Notes: generated by a model from the letters alone, not told the origin. 64,000 nt of DNA from Spisula solida (GCA_947247005.1 OX365948.1:1364001-1428000); one strand, 5' to 3'. Shown: positions 24,545-36,038, counted from the first letter of the stretch. Made by a program: numbers and translations.

Positions 24545-24970
24545 ATGCTGCTGAGTCTTTTCTAACTGACTCCGCTCGCCCAAATTAGGTAACAAATGAA
24601 TTTTATCAAGTAAAGAACGGGTTTGTAGGCATGCTTTTCAGATAAACAATGAATTTTTTCGATTCGCTAGCATAATTTTTTCTCGGGGTGGGGGTGGGGT
24701 GTATCAACATTTACGCCCACTACACCAATTTCTGTATCCGTCACTGATTTCTATGATGCCGCTCAGATGAACAATGTATTTTTAAACTTGCTTCGCTCAC
24801 ACAACGACTTTATCATTATCAAGTAGAGAAAGAGTTTGTGTCGCAAATTATAAGATAATCAATGCAATTTTCTGACTCGATTCGTTCGCACAAATACTTA
24901 TAATACGTATATTATTAACTTGATTAAGAATGGTTTTGTGCAGCATACTGCTTCGTTAGCTCATACAACG
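24545..24970. repeat. degenerate tandem repeat with TTCGCTCGC-like motifs
   Basis: Three or so diverged units of roughly 120-200 bp share a TTCGCTCRCACAA-type word, an ATCAAGTA.AGAA.GGTTTGT block and an A.ATAA.CAATG.A.TTTT block. The units are too diverged to give an exact period by eye. Confidence 0.5.
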
Positions 24971-27505
24971 CCCTCACTCAAATCCTTCTCGAAATTAAAA
25001 CATCCTTTGAATTCGTATGCTTCTATTAGATTGGTTTTAAAAGTCAATAAGTATGGACTATACGTAATTAATCAGCATGATTTGGATGATTATATCATGA
25101 AAAACCTGTGCTCAGGTGGAATCATTGTTTCCTTTTTGCATATCAATCTGTTCGCCATCCTAACACCTAATCAATCCTGTAACCGCCCCTGAATTATACG
25201 GGATGGATACTACATACTAAAGTTGTAAGATTAAATGTGTCTACAGAGCTGTTTTTGTTTCAAAACAGGCTAAAGGTATTCGGGATTCGCTGAAAAATTA
25301 AGAAGTATTCGGGATTCATGGGGTGAGGGGTTGACACCCTCATACATGTATACATGTAGGCCTATTGACCGTATATAATGATAGTCTGTTCTATGATTTG
25401 TAGATCTAATGTAATCCTTCCTACAGTATGATACAATCAAACACAGACTGGGCATTTATGATTTTTACATAGTCCGTATAGTGATTACTGATATTCCACC
25501 GAGTAGATCTATCTATTTTACATTCCGCTCGTTTCGCTTATTACGTCACGTAAAGTTATACCCCATTTGGTACCTCTATATAAACTGATGACGTCAAAAT
25601 TACAATCTAAAAACATGACAAATTGATCGACCTCGTTATTGAACATTTATTTTCACACTCAGTACTCTAATCTCAGAAAACAAGAGTAGAATAAGGACGC
25701 AGGGTGGTTAGTAGACATATTCTTGGTGATCAACTTAATTGGAAATTCCCCACGAAGGGCCCAAAGTACGAGCTTAATTGACTTGGTTGAATTCTAGTAG
25801 ACTTTGTCACTCGAGTGTGCTGGATGCGTGAAACTACGCTGATTTTAGATCGATGAAGAATTAAAAACACAAATTACAACTAATATCACCCACAGTACCG
25901 GTATCCGATGTATCCTTGACACCTTTGAAAATGTTACCGCTACGAGAACTTGTTTGTTTTGTTATGTACACAAAAACACGTGAGCATGACCATGACGACG
26001 CAACTTATAAAACAAAACAACACAAGTTTAAATATTTGTTGTTGACAAACTTGATGCGTGTTTTGTTCAAATCAACATCACTAAAAATATTTATTGTCAT
26101 AAGCAATATCTGCAACTATTTATCGTAAATTATAAATGTCAATTTACAATTTTCAAGAATTGTATTTTTAACCAATCAGTGAGAGGCTCTCTTTGCCCTT
26201 ATTACTTACCGAAAAAGCGGAAGTGAGAGGGGACAGGTTTAGAGCAAGTGGCGAAAATTGGCTGCTCTGACCGTTGTCCGACGCTAAAATTTCGGAGAAA
26301 CATGCGTTTGAGTCCCAGAATGGTTGTTTCATCATCGGCACTTATGTTTTACGAGCATTCTGCAAAAAACCCTGTGAGATTTGATGTAGTAATAATTGAG
26401 TTGTGAATGTTTCTGTCAGTGGCGTGTATATATTGGGAAATCGTTCGTTGCAGACCTTCTATTTAAATATGTATATATAGACGGTATTGGACACTTTTCA
26501 TGGACCTGTGTCTGCGATAACCTCACGGAGATCACACGATATCATACTCTGAATATCGTAATAGCTGCAGTCGGGCGCTACGTTGATATGGTTCGAACAC
26601 TAAACCTAGTGATATACAATTCAATATTTATTTGTAGTTATATTATTAGATAGAAAAATTAGTTTCTCGTTCAACAATATTTGCAATGGCAAATGGCAGA
26701 ATGCATATGTTTGTACAGAAGATACATTTTAGATGTTAAAATAACAAAACGTCATAGTATTAGGATGTCGACAAGGACCAGCCCACGTTACATGTACGTT
26801 TTAAAATGTTATTATTATGTGTACCCTTCGTCGCAGCATGTTCATATGTTATATACATACCAAGTGATGATGGCAATTTGTTGCTACCCGTTTTTCTATC
26901 TGTTTATTAGTTTTTCATCAACACCGATTGTCCGGGCATTAACTTATCATTCCTAGTAACATAGGCAATATAACAATGACGTCATTCCTAAAGAACATAA
27001 CAGCAAACTTCAAAAACGCATTAATCGAGTTTCGCGATGTCAGTTTTTTTTAAATTTTGATATGTTGTTACATGTATGCAAATATTAAACATAATAGAAT
27101 TTAAACATTTTTGACGGGTGGAATTTTTGCAATTATTCGAAACGTCAGAATTTTTTGAAAACACCTAAATGCCACGCACGACGTTTTTCCCACTTTATTA
27201 GCAAGTAATTATATTAAGTGTAATTATATTAACTAGACTCGCAATTACATAATGCGTTGAATGATACCAAATACTTACCTGTCGTGTAATTAAGCCCTGT
27301 ATGTGCTATTACTTGCTTCATGTGCCTTCCACGGAACGATGTCAAAACGCGTTTTCTATAGTAACTTCACGACGTCATAGTAACGTCATGGGAACGCGCA
27401 CGGAGATATAAGACGCGACATTGAATTGGGAATAAATCAAAGTTTACAATGATACCAAACTTGTATATGGGTTAGGAACTTTTTTATAGTGTGGTTCCAC
27501 CTTAA

Positions 27506-28878
27506 GGTCTTGCTAACATATGTGCAGAATGCTGACAGCGTTATCAGTAGAGGATGAAGGCTGTGGTAGCGTCTCTGCCTACAGTACAACCTCCCCCGAG
27601 CGGACCTCTGTAGTGCAACAACCTCTGTATAACAACACCTTGAAAATATCTTTAAGTTATAATTTACTTTATAGTTATAGTTTACTATAATCTAACCTCT
27701 GTATGGCAACAACCTCTTAACAATGATCAATATTTGCCGCCCCAAAGGCTATTACTCTACAGAGGTTGTACTGTACTAGATTATAGTAAAAAGATAATAT
27801 TAAGTCAGACAGGGAAGGCAGCACTCAGCTTAACCAGACGAGCACAGAAACATATAAGCGGCACAGACAATGTCCAACGTAAAAATCTAGCAATTACAAA
27901 AACACGACATCCCGTCCCGAAAGTCTGCCGCCTCAGTCAGTCAAACTAAAACGGAACGAGGGCCAGGTGACGAGAAAATAACAACCGGACATTACACACC
28001 ACAAGGACAATCTACAACATATATATAATGTACATGAAATTTCGAAAGATACGAAGCAGCATTATAGTCCTTTTGCTGTGAAAACTGGGTCATTCAGCTA
28101 GTTATAATTTATTATACTTTTCGACAGCTTGGGCTTGGGCGGATCTGTGCATGTTTAGTTTGGCATTGTGTCTGTATGTGTTTTATGTTTCGTGTGCTCG
28201 GTTGATTCAGTTGGGCATTGTGCTTTGTGTGTTTTTAAGGTTTTCTGTGATCGGCTGGTTTAGTTTAGTGCTGCCTTCCCTGTCTGACTTAATATAATAT
28301 TTTTGTGCTGGACTACGAGCTTGCAGAATGGCACATACAAAATGAACAACGTTTAACAAAAAGGCACAATGGCGAAATATGTTTGTATTTTTACTAAAAA
28401 GCGGACAATACATACATAGAGGAAGGTCGACTAAAGGGCTTACGCCTTGGTACGGACTGCGACAAATGTCACTTGGGGCTTAAACGTATAACAGTGCACC
28501 AAACCTCACACTTACCCAATAGACAAACTTATAGCACATTACAGTGTAAATTACAAAAAGACCACAGTACCAGGTAATAAAAGAATGTAAAACATGAAAC
28601 ATTATATAATTAACGTCCATCGAGTAGCACAGAAAGTACTAAATAACCCATCAGAAGTCAGAGCAATACTAGTATAATATAATAGAGTATGTATATTTTC
28701 CGGTCTTAACTATAAAGACAAATATAACTTAAAGATATTTTCAATGTGTTGTTATACAGAGGTTGTTGCACTACAAAGGTCCGCTCGGGAGAGGTTGTAC
28801 TGTAGGCAGAGACGCTACCACAGCCTTCATCCTCTACTGATAATATCGTCAGCACTCTGCACATATGTAAACAAGACC
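27506..28878. mobile_element. 1.37-kb TTAA-flanked element with long TIRs
   Basis: TTAA at 27502-27505 and at 28879-28882 flanks ends that begin GGTCTTG and end CAAGACC. The inverted repeats are about 175 bp (27506-27680 and 28700-28878), sharing long identical blocks such as GGATGAAGGCTGTGGTAGCG. In the undisturbed left arm the target site is simply CCAATTAAGGTGG. TTAA specificity is typical of piggyBac and Kolobok elements; there is no transposase to decide between them. The interior contains a second element (27799-28293). Confidence 0.88.
27799..28293. mobile_element. 495-bp MITE nested in the TTAA element
   Basis: The ends ATTAAGTCAGACAGGGAAGG...AGCACT are inverted copies of each other for about 40 bp. 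The 5-bp word ATAAT flanks both sides (27794-27798 and 28294-28298) and looks like the target duplication. Partial relatives lie at 31573-31735 and 36039-36165, so this is a small dispersed family. The internal TTTCTGTGCTCGGYTGRTT block occurs more than once. Confidence 0.8.
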
Positions 28879-29235
28879 TTAACTGGTTAATAATCAAAAT
28901 CGTTGCCTCAGATTAAGACTGTATTAGTGAACAAATGTAAATAAGGTTTGATATACATGTACTTTAATATGACCAATTATTAACTTGTTTAAAATAATGG
29001 TGAAACTTAGTATCGAAACTATTTGGACATCCACCTTTTCTGTGCTAAATGCATACATTATCAGCGATGTTCAATTATTTTGCTTGGCCTACTATTGTAT
29101 ATTCTATAGTTCAATTTTGAACTCTGAGCCATGACCTATCGGACTAGTCCATTTTGGCGGGTAGACCATAGTTTATTACGTTCGCATGTCATTACTTAAT
29201 GATGTGATTCTTACATATATCTGTTTGTTATCGAA

Positions 29236-29305
29236 TTACAGTTTAGTGCAGTCGGCAACGTCCAGGATTTCTATCCCGAAGTTTGGTGGTTCAAATTCCC
29301 AATTC
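29236..29305 (+). other. tRNA-like (SINE-type) segment
   Basis: TTTAGTGCAGTCGGCAACG resembles a pol III A box and TGGTTCAAATTCC a B box, spaced as in a tRNA gene. An anticodon-like stem (CAGGATTTCTATCC) lies between. The acceptor stem does not pair well, so this is more likely a tRNA-derived SINE head or tRNA pseudogene than a working tRNA. Confidence 0.4.
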
Positions 29306-29608
29306 GCTCATATTTTTAAGTCTGAAGTATATAAACTAAAGTTTCTTTTTTTAATTAATCCATGAAAATGTGTTGATTCAATTTATTTTTCATTTTCATA
29401 TAGCGATCGTCTCCATATTCCGAGTTTACTGGCAACCTGTATTACGTTGATTAGCCGTCATAACATTCTACAATACACATGCAAGATCTAAAAATATTTT
29501 GAAGCAGGTAACAAATATGGCTTGTCACATACTGTTATAACACGGATATTGCAAGTTATATGCATTTATAAATTAAAAAATGTGTAAATATAATTAAAAA
29601 AATTTTTT

Positions 29609-29681
29609 TGGTGAGATTCGAACTTGCCCTGGTCAGACAAAAGTTATTTTACAATGTATCAAGCGCTATACCGTCACGACC
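29609..29681 (-). other. tRNA-like (SINE-type) segment, opposite strand
   Basis: On the minus strand a stretch of about 72 bases has GGTATAGCGCTTGATA in the A-box position and GGGCAAGTTCGAATCTCACC as a T-arm/B-box, ending in CACCA. The acceptor stem pairs only partly. It is probably a tRNA pseudogene or SINE remnant. It faces the other tRNA-like segment at 29236. Confidence 0.35.
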
Positions 29682-30060
29682 ATTCAGACACACGGAACAG
29701 TGGGATTTAATTATATTACTTATCTTTTTCATTAAACCTATACCAACCTATATCGATTAATGGTTAAAACTTTAAAAGTGCAGTCACGGCTCAATGCTCG
29801 AAATCGAACTATATCTATTGTTATATACACAACAGCAAAGTATCCAACACTTTTTGTTCACCCTGATTGACTAGCTATTGAGATCTATGGTAAAATTGTA
29901 TTTTCAACTTAAAATATTGATTTATTGATTTACGTCTCATCTTTGTACAACTGACATACAATACAGATGTATAAATATACAATTACAGTAAAACCTTGCA
30001 CAAAGCAATTCTAACAAGAATTATAAGCGACTATGTAACAAAGCATATATAATATTGTTA

Positions 30061-30821
30061 CCCTACATATTTATAGAGTAACTAGATTATATAAAAACAT
30101 AAAATAACCATTCTCTTAATAGAGAATTTATAAACAATTTACGATGACTTATTTACAACCAATGAGCAGTTGTTAGTCTTCATGATATAACTGTATTTAA
30201 ATTGAAGATTATATATGATTGACCTAATATGTATATGCATGAAGTTGACACGAATGTAATAGATTTTTACAGCAAACATCCAATGTGTACAACCATTAAA
30301 TGCTTTGCTCTTAACCCAGAGTGCTACACTCTTATTTAATCTAGTTTCTGGAGTATTGCACCAAGAAGCTGGCCACGTCCATTGGCGGACTGAAGGAGGT
30401 ATCCAGGTCATTTCCCTCGCCAATGCTGCGTTTGGTGTATATCGTTCAACTCACAAGAAATATCTCAACGAACGATTGTGTACATTATTTTTACAGAAGA
30501 AATGCATAATACTTATCGTAACTGTTCAATTGTATTTAATTTAGATTATTTTGACAAATATTTACCATAATAGGGCACATAACATACTATGACAAAGGAA
30601 GCATGCGCACTAAACCGATCCATCATTCTTAAGTGACTTAATTACTATTTCCTTTACTTGTTAAAGCACAATTACTATAACTATTTGCAATAAATGTTAG
30701 ATGATGCGTGGTGTATGTGCAGATTCTGTTAGTGATACATTCTGGATGGTATGCATTATTGGTATCTAATACAGTTACTATATACAAGTAAGTGTACACT
30801 ATTAAATCTTATAATATTCAT
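30061..30821. other. intergenic between inverted repeat and LINE, no gene
   Basis: AT-rich DNA with overlapping short frames on both strands around 30139-30544 that match nothing known. No element boundary is visible except the LINE tail at its right edge. Confidence 0.4.
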
Positions 30822-30981
30822 CTCAACTCAACTCCCTCTATATTAGAGGATATTGAATACATTTATGTACAAACAGTATTAAACAATCAATCAATGATTA
30901 CAATGAAAGCAATACAATGTATACAGTGAATATGCAGGCATGACAAGATGCATTCGTCATATCGCCAGAGAATGTCTATGT

Positions 30982-31570
30982 TTAGTCAGAGTAAATGATC
31001 AGGCATTGCACTATGTATGCGAAAGAACATTTCAAAAATTGTCTCTCAGTTTCTGAGTCGAGGATTGGTTCAAGTGGAGCACCCAAAAGTTTTAGCACGA
31101 GGGAGTAGCTATCCAATTCACGAATTAGGTGAGTGTCGTTTTGGTTGAGTATCTGTTCTAACGAGGTTAGCATTTGAGTCCGAATGGTTTCCGTTGTCGA
31201 GCATTCACAAAGAACGTGAATAAGTTCTTCCTGGAATAATGCCTCACATTTATCACACGCGCTGATGTCGATGGATACAGATCTCGTCAACAGTCGTGAG
31301 ATAACGTTTATGGTGTATCTGAATGAGCTCCGTTGACACACAGTATATACGATTGATGGCATAATATGAGGTTGCAAGATCCGGAAAAATATAAAGTCCG
31401 AGTCTTGCGACATCCTAGTATTCCACAATTGTGTTTCATATAAGGAAATAACATAAATAACATTTTTAACAGTGTTTTTCCATTCACGTTTTGATGTAGT
31501 TCAGCAGTTTTACTGTTGTTACTAGGTCATTCAGCGTAGGCATTCCGCCTTTTGGTTGATGTATCTTTTC
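30982..31570 (-). pseudogene. LINE C-terminal domain with zinc knuckle
   Basis: The segment continues the RT frame after the partial MITE, with a frameshift near 31475-31480. It holds EWKNTVKNVIYVISLYETQL, then SACDKCEALFQEELIHVLCE, a CX2C...HX4C knuckle like that of the first LINE but with different spacing. It ends with a TGA-free run to a stop near 30982. The two fragments belong to one gene. Confidence 0.75.
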
Positions 31571-31572
31571 TA

Positions 31573-31735
31573 CTGGGCCATTCAGCTAGTTATAATTTAT
31601 TATACTTTTCGACAGCTTGGACTTGGGCGGATCTGCGCTTGTTTAGTTGGGCATTGTGCTTTGTGTGTTTTTAATGTTTTCTGTGCTCGGCTGGTTAAGT
31701 TGAGTGCTGCCTTCCCTGTCTGACTTAATATACTC
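31573..31735. mobile_element. partial copy of the ATTAAGTCAGAC MITE
   Basis: The sequence from ACTGGGCCATTCAGCTAG to TGTCTGACTTAATATA matches 28093-28293 closely. Only one end of the MITE is present. It sits inside the LINE's C-terminal coding region and thus is younger than that LINE. Confidence 0.75.
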
Positions 31736-33689
31736 TTTTAGATGGTATACTTGGTATGGCAGCTGTAAACGTGTTTATGACACTTTGTAAGTCATAGTTT
31801 AACAATAGTTTACAAGTATCGGGTATAAAGCCGCGTGTTACTAGAGAGTTGTCGGTTATAAACAAAATGAGTTTTCTAATAAATATGTCTCTTGTCACAG
31901 AGCCGTTTGGAAGAGTCATAAGTTTATAAAGGAACATTAATTTACGGTATTCAACGTTAGAGGGCAGTCGGTTAAGGCCAAGCATGGATTCTGCCATGTC
32001 CGAGCGGGTAAGAATGGGGAGTCCTTGGATGCGTCTGACGGCAGAATGTTGGAAACGGGAGACCGCTGTAAGGTCTGAGAGGGTGGTGTTGTTCCACAGT
32101 TCTGAACCGTTTGTTACTATGGGTATGATGATTTTGGAATATAAATTCGCAGAAACTAGTGGGTTAACACCTTGGGCGTGGATGCCTTGAGCAGATATGG
32201 CAAATAAAGCGTTATATGCCTTTTGTAGACGTTGTTTAATCATAGCTGTATCTTTTAAGTTGTAGGAGTACATGATTCCTAGGTGAACAAAGCTATCGGT
32301 CTGTTCAATAAATGTGTCACCATATAAGATGTTCACATTTGGTTGTGTGCGTTTTCTTGTGAAGACGGTAACATTGCATTTAGGGACATTTATAGAGACA
32401 TGCCAGTGATTACAATAATGGTATACGATATCGACCATTTGCTGTACTCGGAATGGCGTGAGGGACAATAACGAAATATCGTCGGCGAAAGCTGGGTTCC
32501 CTGAATTAACAGACATGACTTTCGAACCTACACGACTACTTTCAAGTTCTTTAAGTAGGTCGTCGACATAGACAAGATATAGGAAAGTGGACAATACGCC
32601 GCCTTGGCGTACTCCTCTTGTCACACTAATCGAATCTGACGTGTGACCTGATAGTCAGACGACAGAGTTGAGGTTATTGTGGATGGACATTAACAGACGT
32701 AGAAATTTTCCGGTGAAACCTAGTCTACCGAGTTTAAGGAAGAGAGCGTCGAATCTGACCGTGTCAAATGCAGCTCTCTGATCGAGACAAGCTACGTAGA
32801 CATCCGAATGGCGTTCTTGAACCGCTAAAGCAGTGGAAAGACAACTGAGGTCCGATTGGAAACCTTGTTGTTGTGCGTTAGGAAATTTAAGATTATTCCG
32901 TTTAAGGTAGTCATTAATTCTGTTTAGAATGATATTCTCAAAAATCTAACATAAAGCTGGGATTAGGGAAATTGGGCGATAACTTGTTGGTTCTGTTTTT
33001 ACTTTTCCTTTGCCCTTATATATCGGTATGATGACGCTTGTTTGCCAGTCATCTGGGACCTTAAGTGTATGTAATATCGCGTTGAATAATGACGTCAACA
33101 TGAACTGTACAGAAATTCCACCATGGATCACGTGTTCATTAAGAATTTGATCGTGACCTAGAGCTTTCTTTCGTTTGTTAACGATTGCGTTCAGTTCTCG
33201 CGATTCGATTGGGCGTAGAAGTAATTGTGTGTGAACGCTTAGGGGCCTGGTGATATAATCATTGAGTTCCGTTTGGTATTCTAAAGGTAAATCATCGCCA
33301 GAATTTTTGGTACCAAATACATCTTTATAATGCTGGAAAATTCCAGTTATAACGTCTGTATCGTGAAAGTTTTGCCTGTTTACGCGAAGGGAATTACAAA
33401 CTTCGAGATTTGACCCACCCTTGCGTTTCAGTAGTTTCCAAAACAATCTGTAATCCGAGTCGGCTGCTTTATTTAACCTGTCGAATACTATGTTCTCGTG
33501 CGCGTTAACGCAATGTAGCTGCAGGCGTCTGAACGCCCTCTTCGCTACCTTGTAGTTTGTATATGTGTCAAGCGTGTGTGACCGGGGACGTCCTTGTTGC
33601 AGCCAGAGAGAACGAAAACGCCTTGCTCGTGCATGCGCGTGTTGAAGTTCCGTACACCAATAAGGTTTGGCGGCTATTAAATAAAACAA
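31725..33689 (-). pseudogene. LINE reverse transcriptase with two in-frame stops
   Basis: A single frame runs from 33689 to 31725 with a TAG at 32946-32948 and a TGA at 32655-32657. Recognisable parts are VPDDWQTSVIIPIYKGKG, SYRPISLIP, an FQSDLSCLSTALA segment, LDQRAAFDTV (first catalytic Asp), GVRQGGVLS and AFADDISLL, whose FADD lies at 32478-32489. The third block FVHLGIMYSYNLKDT corresponds to the YLG motif. Apart from the stops the frame is intact, so the copy decayed recently or slowly. It differs in sequence from the LINE at 0.7-8.3 kb. Confidence 0.9.
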
Positions 33690-34028
33690 GATTAGACTAT
33701 TAAAGTTTTATCTTCAAAAGTAAATACAGCGGATCACTGACCCATGAAACATCAAAACGCGCCCGTGCAAATTGTTTTTATTTATGGTCAATTATAATTT
33801 TAGATATATCGTTACATTAAAATTCAAAGCGCTGCAAACGCTGAAGGCCTGAGGCTAAACTTGTGTTGACCTTAGAAAATTGTAGGGTTAATATATTGAT
33901 CATGTTTAACTAGCCTCTGTATCTTGTTTGTGTACTTCTGGTAATAAACAAGAGATCTTAGAATCCCATCATTCCCCCCGCCCCACTGCCCACATACATG
34001 CACAGTCACATATTGAACTACACTCACC
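33681..34028. other. intergenic, no gene recognised
   Basis: A short AT-rich stretch between the truncated LINE start and a TIR element; nothing else is visible. Confidence 0.4.
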
Positions 34029-34528
34029 ATATCGACATTACAGAGTGAAACCCGTTTTCCGGGATTACGGAATTAATTAAGCGACAATATGCGAGATATT
34101 TCAAATATACGTCAAGGTGGTGGCTGCATATAGCGTAAAGAGCAACAAGGTACAAAAATCCGATTATTTTAGCCAAATTATAAGAATTTGTAACACAAAT
34201 TACACAATTACAACACTATTTTACGACCTCGCTGACAATATTTTCGCCTAAATTATATGTTTAACTTGAAAAATGCGTATATTTTCTCGCCATCGGTATC
34301 GAGCTACGGAAGCGGCAGTGTAGCATAAAATAGAATACTTCAAATATAAAGCATTGTTTAGGATAATTCTTGCTAAAGTTTAAAAACAAAGATGTTAAAT
34401 GGATAATGTGCAATAATTGTTGAAAAAAGAATAATTATATACACTCCCGCTATACGGCCATTGCCCGCTACCCCCCTCACCGTACAATTCCGGTTCAGGA
34501 AAAACGGTTTACCGTGTAATGTCGATAT
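34029..34528. mobile_element. 0.5-kb TIR element (ATATCGACATTACA ends)
   Basis: The left end ATATCGACATTACAGAGTGA and the right end, reversed, ATATCGACATTACACGGTAA are followed by a further matching segment (CCGTTTTYCC, CGGAATT), giving TIRs of about 45 bp. The TA within the terminal ATAT may be the target duplication, which would suggest a Tc1/mariner-type MITE. There is no coding content. Confidence 0.75.
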
Positions 34529-35035
34529 CGAGAATGTAGTATTACCTTGTTAATGTTTTGGCAAAAAATGCGAAAAGCCTAGCGAAATTATCAATGGAAA
34601 TCGAAATTACGGTCGTCTTTTCATGCTTCCATTTCTGCACTATAACAACGTGGTCACCAATTATCAGAATAATCAGTATCAGTATACCAAATCATACTTA
34701 TTTGCCAAGCTCACAAAATGACGACATTGCATTGTAAACGTAGTGATAGGGAGGTAATCCAGTCTAAGAATGATGCAATCGGAACGGTCCGTACGGCATT
34801 TGTACTCCTACGCAGTCATCTCCCTTGCTACTTTTAAAGGCGGGTTAGTGAGATATGGGTAGAACTACTGTCATTGCGCATGTAGTGTTATTGTCAATGC
34901 CACTTTGGCTTCAATACTATTTCTCTTACACTTTTACATGAAACTGTCATGTTAAATAGTGATGTTCTGCATTTTTAAAGGCGGGTTAGTGAGATCTGAG
35001 GAGAACTACATTCATTGAGCATGTATGCGCATGTA
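34529..35035. other. intergenic with a 139-bp partial duplication
   Basis: AAAGGCGGGTTAGTGAGAT with a following GAACTAC...TCATTG.GCATGTA block occurs at about 34838 and again at 34977. Otherwise there is no recognisable content. Confidence 0.45.
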
Positions 35036-35190
35036 ATGTAATAAGGGCAGTGTCATCAGCAAATAAACGGACCTGTGAAGTTATGTGGTCAGGTAAATCA
35101 TTAATATATAATAGAAAAAGTAATGGGCCGAGTACGGATCATTGGGGCACCCCAGATGTAACAGGGACCTCCGAAGAACTTAGGGCCAAT
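35036..35190 (-). pseudogene. LINE reverse transcriptase fragment
   Basis: The minus strand reads VTSGVPQ, a stop where Gly is expected, then [18 protein letters not shown] and RLFADDTAL. The FADD motif lies at 35052-35063. Only about 50 codons around the RT active site remain. This is the Jockey/CR1-type consensus ([20 protein letters not shown]) and comes from a different LINE than the neighbours. On its upstream side it abuts the repeat that begins at 35184. Confidence 0.85.
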
Positions 35191-35562
35191 TCTAAATATT
35201 TTTCGGTCGTTAGGTATTTTTTGACGTTCATTTCAAATCGTTTGAAAATCACACTTTTTTGCAAGTGGGTGGGGTAACTATTTATCATGTTCAAATACTG
35301 AATTTGTTCACCAGGCAGCCGGAATTGTGACTAATGTCAATAGGAATGACCATAGAACACATACAATATCATGCATTGCTTAAAAGTGGTTTCGTATAGT
35401 AATAATCGTAAAAAGAACAAAATACAATGGTAGGTCATTAGAAAGCTAAGTATGTCGAAAACGAGCCCGGTGACATATCATTTTTATGATTTCAATGTTG
35501 TTCTAGAAGACTGTTCTGTCATTTTAAGATGTTTCATGGAAAATTCGATCGTTAGATCAAAG
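35184..35562. repeat. unclassified 0.38-kb dispersed repeat, copy 1
   Basis: It matches 56138-56540 in reverse complement, with shared words such as CACACTTTTTTGCAAGTGGG, TGGGGTAACTATTTATCATG and GTTGTTCTAGAAGA. A word close to TTCGATCGTTAGAT occurs in the same orientation near both ends. There is no coding content; the frames in copy 2 are not conserved here. Confidence 0.85.
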
Positions 35563-36038
35563 ACCTTAATTCATAAAATTTGCTTTGGTTGTAGCAAATG
35601 AAAAGCAACTAATTTTCTCTTTTTACAATACCTATTCATTAATAATTAATTAATAATCTTTGGATGAATGAATAACCTTTTTAGGCAATGCCTTAGTTCA
35701 TATTAGAAACCTAGCCACTTTTATTCACCACGACTTCATTCCATGCTATTGTAATTGTATTGAATGATCATCCACATGTTTAACACGTACATATACCGTA
35801 TCTTAAATGTTTGTTTATTGTCATTTGTCGATTATCATTTTTTTTTGTTATTTTGTCATGTGCATTATTACATGTATTGCACTTTTATTTCAAATATGTT
35901 ATTTGTTATTTGTTGTTTGCAACATCTCTTGCCCTATTGCACTATTTCTAAAACCATAACAAAAATGTAATTTCAAGTCATTTTGATTGGTTGTACTAAC
36001 CTATTTCGACAAGGTTAGATATTTTTGTAAAGGATTAT
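35563..36038. other. intergenic, no gene recognised
   Basis: AT-rich sequence. A frame of 68 codons (35764-35970) is hydrophobic and probably chance. Confidence 0.35.

Larger units (their letters stand above)
23885..26224. other. intergenic with remnants of repeats, no gene
   Basis: Reading frames up to 90 codons are present (for example 24920-25192) without recognisable content. Recognisable repeats are listed separately. The words GGTATTCGGGATTC and GGGATTCATGGGG at 25274-25325 resemble those at 19.74-19.81 kb. Confidence 0.35.
29107..29811. mobile_element. 705-bp TA-flanked TIR element with tRNA-like segments
   Basis: The inverted ends of about 31 bp are TAGTTCAATTTTGAACTCTG on the left and TAGTTCGATTTCGAGCATTG (reversed) on the right. 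A TA dinucleotide on each side and the clean empty site in the left arm (TATTTCTATCTATTG, reversed) support insertion at TA, as for Tc1/mariner-type elements. No transposase is present. Two tRNA-like segments in opposite orientation lie inside. Confidence 0.75.
26225..30060. repeat. right arm of the giant inverted repeat, interrupted
   Basis: The reverse complement of the left arm is present in the same order, but split by two insertions: 27506-28878 (TTAA-flanked) and 29107-29811 (TA-flanked). Removing both restores collinearity with 12225-13110. The 26225-26525 block contains a 58-codon frame (GLEQVAKIG...RFDVVIIEL) that is also open in the left arm on the opposite strand (14687-14923). The differences between the two copies often change amino acids, so selection is not obvious. 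The outer border lies near ACAAAGCATATATAA at about 30058. Confidence 0.85.
30822..33680 (-). mobile_element. second LINE, 5'-truncated, minus strand
   Basis: On the minus strand the element starts inside the region between endonuclease and RT (AAKPYWCTEL... at about 33680). It runs through the RT and a C-terminal knuckle, and ends with the hairpin CCTCTAATATAGAGG followed by a GAGTTGAGTTGAG tail near 30822. The endonuclease is absent, which is usual for LINE insertions that stopped early. A partial MITE (31573-31735) interrupts the C-terminal part. A target duplication was not found. Confidence 0.85.

Noticed and set aside
19733..25360. Apparent inverted match between 19.73-19.83 kb and 25.27-25.36 kb
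   Set aside because: The GAGGGTG words are inverted but GGGATTCATG and GGTATTCGGGA are in direct orientation, so this is a shuffled repeat and not another palindrome arm.
29609..29681. Functional tRNA gene
   Set aside because: The T-arm is good but the acceptor stem pairs poorly, and it lies inside a mobile element, so only a tRNA-like remnant is claimed.
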